11,559 nt of DNA from Pseudomonadales bacterium (GTDB lineage: Bacteria > Pseudomonadota > Gammaproteobacteria > Pseudomonadales > Moraxellaceae): positions 1 to 11,559 of the forward strand of contig JABEVH010000092.1 in the NCBI GenBank assembly GCA_013043915.1. The letters run 5' to 3'. The position numbers and the translations under genes were made by a program. Shown here piece by piece: positions 1-6,666 of this stretch. The first letter of the stretch is position 1. Each line of letters opens with the position of its first letter. The notes below the pieces were generated by a model, which was not told the DNA's origin, ran no database searches, and saw only the letters and a program-made list of their open reading frames with translations.

Positions 1-2
1 CC

Positions 3-1967
3 GACCGAAGCAATACTTTGAGCAACGCCAACCCGTCTCCTTCTCCCGTCAAGGCCGAGAAAGCTGACATACGCATTGCTTTTGAACAACTGCCACTTGC
101 CACCTTCATTCAAACCGTCTATGGCTCCATGCTGAAGAAAAACATCCAGCTGGATGCTGCCGTAGCGGCTCGCACCGATCTGGTCACCCTACGAACAGGG
201 GAGCCGCAAACTCCCGCGCAGGTAGAGAGCATCGTCAAGCTGCTCCTCAAGAGCTACGGTGTGGCCGTAAGCAATCTTGGCGGTTTTTATCGCTTCTCCC
301 CGGACAATAATGTTTCCGGGTATTCCCCGCAAATTCTTCGTGGCCGGGCACTCCCTTCGACGCCATTACAACTCAGACCCATTTTTCAGCTGGTCGAGCT
401 CAATGCCGTCAGGAGTAATTCCATAGCCAACTGGTTATCCCTAATGTACGGCAAGTCCGTGACCGTTCAGACAGACATGCTGACTAATTCCATACTGCTG
501 CAAGGCCAGTCCGATGATGTACACTCTGCCTTGGAAGCCATTCATGTTCTTGACCAGCCCATGATGCGTGGACGACACAGTTTACGCTTCAATCCGCGTT
601 TCTGGAACGCCAATGATCTTGCTACCAAACTGGTGCAGATCCTTAATGCCGAGGGCTACAGCGCTGATAGCACATCAGGAACCAATGCGCCCATCCTCGT
701 CATCCCGGTGCAAACCATAACTGCCGTTCTGGTTTTCGCCGCCGATGAGTCCATACTCAAACATGTGAGCGACTGGGCAGAGAACCTCGACAAGCCCTCC
801 AGCCAGGTCGACCATGACAAGGGCTATTTTACCTACCAGCCCCGCTACACGGATGCCGAATCGCTGGCCAAGACGCTAAGTATGTTCAGCGGTTTAACCA
901 AGGCTCCAGGACAAGCCAGCAATCCGGGTCAAATTGCGCCAGGACCCGGTGGCGACAACTCTGCCTCAGGCTCCACAGCTAGCGGCAGCGCGGCAGCAGG
1001 CGCGAAACCCGGCGCTGTACTTGACGGAAAAATGGTGGTAGATAGTGCTACCAACACCTTAATTTTTAGAGAATCTTCACAGGAATTTTCACAGACACTA
1101 CCCCTGTTGCAACAAATGGACAAACCTTCCAAGTCAGTTTTGATTGAGGTAACCATTGCCGAGGTGGATTTGAGCGACACTGACCAACTGGGTGTGGAGT
1201 GGTCCATGCCCACTCAATCAGTCGGTAGCGGATTGATTAATACCGCCACGCTAGGCGGGCTGGGCATAGGCACGGGGGGGTTGTCCGTCACGGCCTTATC
1301 CAAAGCTGGCGAGACACGCGGCGTACTCAACGCCCTAGCCTCAGAAAACCATGCCCACATCCTTTCTGCCCCCAGCCTAATGGTTAAAAATGGCCAGATG
1401 GCCTCCATTCAGGTGGGGCAACAAGTACCCGTTATTACCAGTCAGGAGAGCACGACAGGTTTGACGTCCTCCCCCGTACCCAACGGCGGAGTCTTAGGTG
1501 GCATACTTCAATCGGTGCAGTACATGGACACCGGTGTCATCCTTAAAGTGAAGCCTATCATCCATGCCAGTGGACAAGTGGATATTGATGTCACCCAGGA
1601 AGTCAGCAATGCTGAGACCACAACGACGGGGGTCACCGCATCGCCAACTATCAGTACCCGCAAGATCAACACACAGATTTCCCTGATGGATGGCCAAACG
1701 ATACTGATGGGAGGGCTGATACAAACCAACCGCACCAAGAGTGAGTCGGGGGTGCCTTTTTTTCGTAATCTACCGGTGATTGGCCAGCTGTTTAGAGTTG
1801 ATACCTTTAACGACACTAAAACTGACCTGATTGTTATGATTACACCCTATGTCATTTCTACGGACCAGGATGCCATTGCCGTAACGCAGGCATTCAGAAA
1901 ACGTCTGGGCCCTTGGACAAACTTCACGCCACCGCCGGGCAAGGGTCAGCTTCAGGGGGATCAATAA
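3..1967 (+). CDS. gspD: Type II secretion-type secretin GspD, 5' partial
   Basis: Forms the outer-membrane multimeric channel of a type II secretion or related machine. The frame is open to the left window edge; the first possible in-window start is a TTG at 18 without support, so the signal peptide and true start lie upstream. Numbering from codon 18, I read an N0 domain (about 16-95), N1 (117-180), N2 (185-260), N3 (267-370) interrupted by a Gly/Ser/Ala/Pro-rich linker (295-335), and the secretin barrel domain (372-612). The barrel has the VPFFRNLPVIGQLFR signature at 579-593 and the MDGQTILMGGLI strand at 557-568. A short Pro/Gly-rich tail (613-649) follows. It is the first gene seen in an operon with SoxY-, SoxZ-, GspL-, GspM- and GspC-like genes. 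PilQ or another secretin class is less likely because of the GspD-like N0-N3 order and GspL/M/C neighbours. Confidence 0.93.
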   Translation, partial: DRSNTLSNANPSPSPVKAEKADIRIAFEQLPLATFIQTVYGSMLKKNIQLDAAVAARTDLVTLRTGEPQTPAQVESIVKLLLKSYGVAVSNLGGFYRFSPDNNVSGYSPQILRGRALPSTPLQLRPIFQLVELNAVRSNSIANWLSLMYGKSVTVQTDMLTNSILLQGQSDDVHSALEAIHVLDQPMMRGRHSLRFNPRFWNANDLATKLVQILNAEGYSADSTSGTNAPILVIPVQTITAVLVFAADESILKHVSDWAENLDKPSSQVDHDKGYFTYQPRYTDAESLAKTLSMFSGLTKAPGQASNPGQIAPGPGGDNSASGSTASGSAAAGAKPGAVLDGKMVVDSATNTLIFRESSQEFSQTLPLLQQMDKPSKSVLIEVTIAEVDLSDTDQLGVEWSMPTQSVGSGLINTATLGGLGIGTGGLSVTALSKAGETRGVLNALASENHAHILSAPSLMVKNGQMASIQVGQQVPVITSQESTTGLTSSPVPNGGVLGGILQSVQYMDTGVILKVKPIIHASGQVDIDVTQEVSNAETTTTGVTASPTISTRKINTQISLMDGQTILMGGLIQTNRTKSESGVPFFRNLPVIGQLFRVDTFNDTKTDLIVMITPYVISTDQDAIAVTQAFRKRLGPWTNFTPPPGKGQLQGDQ

Positions 1968-1969
1968 GC

Positions 1970-2434
1970 ATGCTGCGTCGAACCTGGTTACGATGGGTAG
2001 TCGTCGTGGGAACCAGCTTGCCCTTACGTACTTGGGCTTTTCTGCCTTCACCACCACAACCCACCGCAGATGCCGATCCTTTTGCAGCTAATTCCGTGGA
2101 AAACGCCTTACAACGGCTTGGCATGCAGGTGGCGTTACCGAGTAATCAGATTGAACTGGATATGCCGGACTTGGCCGAACAAGGGAAGCCTGTTTCGCTG
2201 ACACTTCGCCTAATGATGCCCGAGATACGTAAAGTGGCTGTCCTAGTCTCCAGCAACCAGACACCTTTGTCTGCCCTTTTTACACTCTCCAGGAGTATAG
2301 AGCCCAAGATCCTTCTGTCGGTTGCCTTGCACGAACATGCTCAAATCATCGCCGTTGTTCAAACCAAGACACAATGTTATCGCTACGAACGCTTCATCCG
2401 CGTCGTTTACCCAGGGTGGCAGGATGAGAACTAA
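1970..2434 (+). CDS. soxY: SoxY-like sulfur-carrier homologue lacking the GGCGG arm
   Basis: A 154-residue protein starting 2 nt after the secretin stop, with a purine-rich AGGGGGA upstream of ATG 1970. The N-terminus MLRRTWLRW followed by a hydrophobic stretch (9-23) resembles a twin-arginine signal, as in classical SoxY. The mature part follows the SoxY pattern: DPFAANSVENALQRLG (36-51), IELDMPDLAEQGKPV (61-75), VLVSSNQTPLSALFTL (91-106), then strands ending RVVYPG (144-149). Classical SoxY is the periplasmic subunit that holds sulfur intermediates on the Cys of a C-terminal GGCGG. Here the chain ends YPGWQDEN, and the only Cys is Cys136 within the penultimate strand, so normal sulfur carriage is doubtful. 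Family membership comes from my own motif comparison, not a search. Its role in the secretin operon is unknown; a periplasmic partner or structural subunit is inferred. Confidence 0.75.
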   Translation: MLRRTWLRWVVVVGTSLPLRTWAFLPSPPQPTADADPFAANSVENALQRLGMQVALPSNQIELDMPDLAEQGKPVSLTLRLMMPEIRKVAVLVSSNQTPLSALFTLSRSIEPKILLSVALHEHAQIIAVVQTKTQCYRYERFIRVVYPGWQDEN

Positions 2435-2780
2435 GTTAAAGCAAGCAGCTCATCAAGGCTCAGTACAACTCCAGGCTGTCATCGTAGGGGATCATGCCGA
2501 GTTGACGATTCATGTTCATGATAGCCCTGTACGACATATCGCCATTCACCGTACTCAAGATCTTATAGTGGAGATTGCCTGGAGTGATAATTCTCCTGCA
2601 ATCAATACATTTGTCCTTGAGGTACAAGACGCTGTCGCCCTCGAAACCTGGTTGGTACACATGACCAATGCACAGGGCCACGTACGCTCAACCTCTATCG
2701 TCGTTCAGGCTGGCTGCTCTGATACCGGAACCCAGCCCCCCCCTACCGCCCACTGCAGAACAGATCGAAAATTACCATGA
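2424..2780 (+). CDS. soxZ: SoxZ-like protein, partner of the SoxY-like protein
   Basis: A 118-residue protein. ATG 2424 is chosen because it has AGGGTGGCAGG immediately upstream, overlaps the soxY-like gene by 11 nt, and gives a length close to the roughly 100 residues usual for SoxZ. The fold pattern matches SoxZ: a start MRTKLK and GSVQLQAVIV (12-21), then VRHIAIHRTQDLIVEIAWSD (36-55), SPAINTFVLEV (57-67) and TWLVHMTNAQGHVRSTSIVV (75-94), corresponding to the Ig-like strands ending in the W-x-D-x-x-G-type hairpin. The region around the usual SoxZ 'SHPMETGQRKD' loop is shortened. A tail beyond the last strand holds Cys98 (QAGCSD) and Cys111 and a Pro run coded by eight C. There is no signal peptide, which fits export bound to the Tat-targeted partner. 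Function in this operon is unknown. Confidence 0.7.
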   Translation: MRTKLKQAAHQGSVQLQAVIVGDHAELTIHVHDSPVRHIAIHRTQDLIVEIAWSDNSPAINTFVLEVQDAVALETWLVHMTNAQGHVRSTSIVVQAGCSDTGTQPPPTAHCRTDRKLP

Positions 2781-3889
2781 GACCTCAGCGCATGACGGCC
2801 ACCTTTACGTTGGGACGTCGGATAAATAACATAGTTTCACGACTAGGGCGAATACCCTCGCGCCAGTGGATGCTAAACGATGGAAGTCTGCAGCTACAAC
2901 GCGCAGGCAAGGGCAAAACCATCATTATCCTGGCTCGTAGTCTCTGCCAGTTTATGTGTATTAATCTGACCAAGATTCCTTCATCAAGCCGCCGGGGAAT
3001 GATGGATTTGCAGGTTAGAAAGGAAAGCCCTTTCGAGCGCACTGGTCATGTGATGGTCTGGCAAGCTCAACACACCTTGGTTTGGTCCTGGGATCTTCAA
3101 CGCGTCGAGGATGCCTTGCGCGCAGCCGACATTGATCCTCACAAAGTAGTATGCATACCCGAGTCCTTATTCTACCCTGCAGATGAACAAGGCCTGCGGC
3201 TTCTGGCATGTCAGGAAGGCTTTGAGGGCCAGTTTTGGAGCGATAGCGTCCTGATGCACAGTCGATGGTGGTCAAACCCTCCTTCCCCGCATGAATGGGC
3301 TTTGTTTCAGCGCGATATCGGCGTCACTCCGTTGCAAACTTTGAGTACGGCAACAACCATGCATTTGTCCGACCAGACCTGGGCAAAAGTAACCATTAAC
3401 CGCGATCATCTGGATTCCAGCATGCAGATTGAGCGCATGGCTTATGCAAGTGCTCTACTGGTTCTGGCTGCACTGACACTGGACTTTACCGCAGCATGGT
3501 TGCATGCTATTCATGAAACAAACCAGCAGTCCCGTATACTAAATACCCTGAGACGCCAGATCAGCCCCCTGATTGAGGCTCGGGAACATGCCCTCTCTGA
3601 CCAGGACCGTATCGAGTCTTTAGAGCGTTTATATCCCTCTACGCTACCCCTGGAACTGATGGCGGCTGTCGCTCAGTCCATGCCGGTACATCGGGCCTAC
3701 TTGCAGGAATGGGATATGCAAGGTCAGAAATTGCGATTGACCTTGGCACCTATGGAGGGGGACTTGTCAGCGACCGCTATCCTACGTTCCTTAAATAGCA
3801 CAGGACTTTTCAGTAACATCGAAGGAGTTTCATCGCCCAACGAGGCCATTTTGACACTCAAACTGGACGTCACCCCTTCCCATGAATAA
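2777..3889 (+). CDS. gspL: GspL-like inner-membrane platform protein
   Basis: A 370-residue bitopic protein, matching the usual GspL length. Its ATG lies in an ATGA overlap with the soxZ-like stop, implying translational coupling; no strong ribosome site of its own is visible. Residues 1-220 form a cytoplasmic part, expected by family to be actin-like and to contact the GspE ATPase. One membrane span lies at about 222-245, followed by a helical, charged stretch (246-285) and a compact alpha/beta periplasmic domain (about 288-368) of the ferredoxin-like type seen in GspL and PilN. Sequence similarity to canonical GspL is low; the assignment rests on architecture, size and position before GspM- and GspC-like genes. 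A PilM-PilN-type fusion in a pilus system is the alternative. Confidence 0.72.
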   Translation: MRPQRMTATFTLGRRINNIVSRLGRIPSRQWMLNDGSLQLQRAGKGKTIIILARSLCQFMCINLTKIPSSSRRGMMDLQVRKESPFERTGHVMVWQAQHTLVWSWDLQRVEDALRAADIDPHKVVCIPESLFYPADEQGLRLLACQEGFEGQFWSDSVLMHSRWWSNPPSPHEWALFQRDIGVTPLQTLSTATTMHLSDQTWAKVTINRDHLDSSMQIERMAYASALLVLAALTLDFTAAWLHAIHETNQQSRILNTLRRQISPLIEAREHALSDQDRIESLERLYPSTLPLELMAAVAQSMPVHRAYLQEWDMQGQKLRLTLAPMEGDLSATAILRSLNSTGLFSNIEGVSSPNEAILTLKLDVTPSHE

Positions 3890-4463
3890 ATCACTCATAC
3901 AGCAACTGCAAAGCAATCTTCGCTTACGTATGGGCTTAGCCTCAATTCTGGTGATACTTTGGGGGTATATGCTGATGGTCATGCATGATGCTGTCATGGT
4001 GGAAAATGCTAGCTACAAGCAAGTGCTGTCTCAGGTATCTCGAGTGAAGGGCCTCATTCATGAAAAATCCTGGATCAATCGAGCCAAAAATGCTGCAGCA
4101 ACGCGATCTTTACTGGAGGCAGCTCTGCCTGCCTACGCCACTTTTGGCCTGGCTCAGGCTGGAACTCAGGAATGGATACATCAACAGCTCATTAAAGCAT
4201 CTTTGATGCAAGCAAGAATTACCATGGCAGAAAACTCAGATCTGGGTAAGTTGCCCCCAGATATCTGGATGATCAAAGCCAAAATTGAGATGCCATTTCA
4301 GGTGGACAGCCTTAATAAATTTCTTGCCAACCTGCAAACTATCTCACAGCCGGTTAATATTGAAAGCCTGCATATCACACAATCTGGCCAGCAACATATC
4401 GACATGACCTTGGCCGTTTATTGCAGGAAAGGTGACTCTGCATCGCGCAGGGAGGGTCTATAA
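3882..4463 (+). CDS. gspM: GspM-like (PilO-type) inner-membrane platform protein
   Basis: A 193-residue protein overlapping the previous gene by 8 nt. It has a short cytoplasmic N-terminus, a single membrane span (about 18-36), a predicted helical region (40-80), and a periplasmic domain with the alternating strand and helix pattern of GspM/PilO (about 95-182; for example IWMIKAKIEMPF at 128-139 and VNIESLHIT at 158-166). By family, GspM binds GspL through the periplasmic domains and stabilises the assembly platform. Its position directly after the GspL-like gene is the standard L-M order. Direct sequence signature is weak, so the call depends on topology and context. Confidence 0.65.
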   Translation: MNKSLIQQLQSNLRLRMGLASILVILWGYMLMVMHDAVMVENASYKQVLSQVSRVKGLIHEKSWINRAKNAAATRSLLEAALPAYATFGLAQAGTQEWIHQQLIKASLMQARITMAENSDLGKLPPDIWMIKAKIEMPFQVDSLNKFLANLQTISQPVNIESLHITQSGQQHIDMTLAVYCRKGDSASRREGL

Positions 4464-4955
4464 ATGATGAATCTTACCTACGGAGCTCTGGTTCGTTGGA
4501 TTCTGGTTTTGCTCACGCTAGAGTTATGCTGGATACTGGTGTTTCCACCCCAACTCGCCGGCATGTCGCAACAAAAAGATTACAAAACGGACTGGAGCCT
4601 CTCGAAGCCTCGCAAAATTTCGCCGGACAAAGCACTCGCCATCATCAACCAGCGTAATTTATGGGGGTTGTCCAGCTCAGTCATGGCAAACAGCACACAT
4701 ACCCTGTCACTGCAAGCAAGCAACCCTCTGACCTGGAAGATTTTAGGAACTGAAATTCATGGAGATCAAAGCGAAGTTTTGCTTCAAGTCGACGACAAAC
4801 CCATAGATTTTCTGATTCGGGGAGACAAACTACCCGGTGGCCAGAAAATCATGGGTATTTACCAGGATCATCTTAATCTGCTCCTGCAAAACCGAACCAA
4901 GGTGACTCTGTACTTTCCCGACGACATCAAGCCCAATGAGCTGTCCCTGCCCTAA
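4464..4955 (+). CDS. gspC: GspC-like protein with HR domain, no PDZ
   Basis: A 163-residue bitopic protein whose ATG directly abuts the previous stop, with a strong AGGGAGGG ribosome site 7 nt upstream. A membrane span lies at about 9-28, then a linker (30-85) containing the conserved-looking RNLWG (64-68), then a small all-beta domain (86-151) with LTWKILGTEIHG and FLIRGDKLPGGQKIMGI, matching the HR domain of GspC/PilP that binds secretin N0. Canonical GspC is about 270-300 residues with a C-terminal PDZ or coiled-coil domain; this one stops after the HR domain. By inference it links the inner-membrane platform to the secretin encoded at the operon start. It is the last gene before a convergent junction. 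Confidence 0.7.
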   Translation: MMNLTYGALVRWILVLLTLELCWILVFPPQLAGMSQQKDYKTDWSLSKPRKISPDKALAIINQRNLWGLSSSVMANSTHTLSLQASNPLTWKILGTEIHGDQSEVLLQVDDKPIDFLIRGDKLPGGQKIMGIYQDHLNLLLQNRTKVTLYFPDDIKPNELSLP

Positions 4956-4983
4956 TGGGCGAGAATTACCCTACATGGAAGAA

Positions 4984-6567
4984 TTAACTTCCGGCTGCGG
5001 GTAGAGGATGGGGAGAGAAGGATGTCAATTTTTCTGCCTCGATTCTATGCTTAACCTGTTGCTCCAAATTAGAATTTCTACCGTATAACCACAGATAGTA
5101 CCCTGAGTTAAAGCGCAGAAGACCTATGAAATGGTAATTTCTTTCCAGTGCATCCCTGTAAAGTAACTGTTCATAGGCTATTTCATCCGGAGTCGCCAGC
5201 GTATGGCCTGATGATGAGATCAATACTAAAACATCTGGTTCACGGGACATAATGACTTGATCTGGATAATGGTGATGCCAGCGCCCCAAGGCAACCTCAT
5301 TACTGTTAAGACCATATGTATCGACGGCATACCAATCCGAGAAATACGGTACTGAGCCTGCGTCTCCCAGGGCAATACTATGCTGGGTTCCCATCGAATG
5401 CAGAGCCTTTCCCAAGGCGATATGCGCCTGATTCAGTCCCATGGCATAGTCATGTAGTGACTGGATCTCATCCATGTTGGGACGATGCAGGAAATAGGTC
5501 AGCAGCAATGAAAGGCAGACTACACCGACATCTACCCATACCTTTTTCAGACGATGATGGATTTCAGCCATCGTCAGGGCTAACGCCAGCAGCCAGGCTG
5601 GCCATAGCGGGAAAAGATAACGGTCCCCCACATCCATGATCGGAGCCACTATCAACAGCGAAGCGTATAAAATTCCGGCAAGTAGCAAGACTCCAGCGAC
5701 TCGGCGGCGCGAACTGGGCAGGATGAGGCCGGAAGCGGCAAGTAACAAGACGACTCCGTATTCACGCATATAGTTCCAGGCAACCTGCAATCCTGGCAAG
5801 GAATCATGACTAACCTTGATATAAAAGGGCAGCGGCAGCCACTGATGAAAGTGAATCCAGCGCCAGATTTCATCCATCACACCTGCCAATACATAAGGGA
5901 CATAGGCCTGCAGGATCAATTTTTTCCATGAGATATTTCCGACCCGGCCCGCTAATAGAAATGAAGCCAGTGCCACCAAAGCGAATTCAGGACGATTTAG
6001 CGTTGCCACCACACAGATCAGTGACCAGACGAACAGATGCATCCCATCTCGATTCCGATTACGTTCAGGAAGATAAAACCAAGACAGGCAATAGAAATGA
6101 ACTGCCCAGAAGAATAGGGCCAGCATGGTCTCCATTCCGCTGAACAGGTGTATGACCATGTCGCGGTTGGAAACCAACAAAAGCGCTACTATTGAAGGTA
6201 ATATCCAGGTTGTAAACATGTCCTTGATAACAAGTCTTTGCAATGTCAGTAGTAACAGGACCAGGGCTCCTGCAAGACTCACAGCTGCTGTCACTTGTAA
6301 ACCGGTCAGTGGATCAATACCCATTGCGATGAAGAGCGATGCACATATAACCCAAACAACACTTGTAAATCCTTCGGCAGGAACATGCCCTTTATTCCAG
6401 GTCAGTTGACCCGTCTGTATGAGATTGTGAGCATAGCGTAGAGTAATATACGAATCATCCATGACATAGCCTGAAATCAGGCTCAAAGCCTGATGATGAA
6501 GGCCAAAAAATGCTAGCGTAGCGCCGCATAAAACAATACCCACAACTACCCAATGCTTTGACTCCAT
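4984..6567 (-). CDS. GT-C family membrane glycosyltransferase
   Basis: A 527-residue, very hydrophobic protein with roughly eleven membrane spans. The first periplasmic loop holds MDDSYITLRYAHNL with the acidic pair at 37-38 and AEGFTSVVW at 64-72. This pattern is typical of lipid-phosphosugar-dependent GT-C enzymes related to AftB and ArnT types, where the acidic pair is catalytic. A soluble C-terminal part contains GDAGSVPYFSDW (about 401-412) and VDTYGLNS (415-422), a motif pair seen in the same superfamily. It probably transfers a sugar to a periplasmic glycan or lipid; donor and acceptor are unknown. I start at ATG 6567 because GAAGG sits 7 nt upstream; ATG 6570 and a TTG at 6624 are in frame but less supported. 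It is the last gene of the minus-strand polysaccharide cluster. Confidence 0.8.
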   Translation of the reverse strand: MESKHWVVVGIVLCGATLAFFGLHHQALSLISGYVMDDSYITLRYAHNLIQTGQLTWNKGHVPAEGFTSVVWVICASLFIAMGIDPLTGLQVTAAVSLAGALVLLLLTLQRLVIKDMFTTWILPSIVALLLVSNRDMVIHLFSGMETMLALFFWAVHFYCLSWFYLPERNRNRDGMHLFVWSLICVVATLNRPEFALVALASFLLAGRVGNISWKKLILQAYVPYVLAGVMDEIWRWIHFHQWLPLPFYIKVSHDSLPGLQVAWNYMREYGVVLLLAASGLILPSSRRRVAGVLLLAGILYASLLIVAPIMDVGDRYLFPLWPAWLLALALTMAEIHHRLKKVWVDVGVVCLSLLLTYFLHRPNMDEIQSLHDYAMGLNQAHIALGKALHSMGTQHSIALGDAGSVPYFSDWYAVDTYGLNSNEVALGRWHHHYPDQVIMSREPDVLVLISSSGHTLATPDEIAYEQLLYRDALERNYHFIGLLRFNSGYYLWLYGRNSNLEQQVKHRIEAEKLTSFSPHPLPAAGS

Positions 6568-6603
6568 CATAGTACCTTCAGCTTGAGCACATTTCTCTGG
6601 AAA

Positions 6604-6620
6604 TACCCATGACATGGGTA
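6604..6620. promoter_or_regulatory. Perfect 17-bp palindrome, possible operator
   Basis: TACCCATGACATGGGTA is an inverted repeat of two perfect 8-bp arms around one central base. It lies in the 99-bp gap between the GT4-like gene and the chosen start of the GT-C gene, 37 bp upstream of that start. The one-base centre suits a dimeric DNA-binding protein better than an RNA hairpin. There is no T-tract after it on either strand, so a terminator is unlikely. No convincing sigma-70 promoter was found beside it. Confidence 0.35.
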
Positions 6621-6666
6621 ACAATTTGCAACCTATACATTTCTGATAAACATGAATGCATCACGA

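Noticed and set aside
929..1213. Minus-strand open frames inside the secretin gene, and similar frames inside wecB and the large glycosyltransferase (for example 7772-8008, 8388-8624, 10830-11012)
   Set aside because: They lie wholly inside well-supported genes and show no recognisable motif or own ribosome site; they are antisense or out-of-frame shadows.
1274..1280. G7 run in the secretin gene as a phase-variation tract
   Set aside because: Short, in a Gly-rich coding stretch of an essential channel domain, and not near a start or end where switching would be useful.
1913..1969. ATG 1913 as the start of the SoxY-like gene
   Set aside because: It would overlap the secretin 3' end by 55 nt and place 19 extra non-signal residues before the twin-arginine signal; ATG 1970 is better placed.
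2322..2423. ATG 2322 as the start of the SoxZ-like gene
   Set aside because: The extra 34 residues do not resemble SoxZ and overlap the SoxY-like coding region; ATG 2424 has a ribosome site and gives normal length.
4977..4992. GGAAG-AATTAA-CTTCC hairpin at the convergent junction as a bidirectional terminator
   Set aside because: Only a 5-bp stem, no T-tract on either side, and it overlaps the stop codon of the minus-strand gene.
6568..6624. Longer N-terminus of the GT-C gene from TTG 6624
   Set aside because: No ribosome site there, the added residues look unlike a membrane-protein start and overlap the 17-bp palindrome; ATG 6567 has GAAGG at good spacing.
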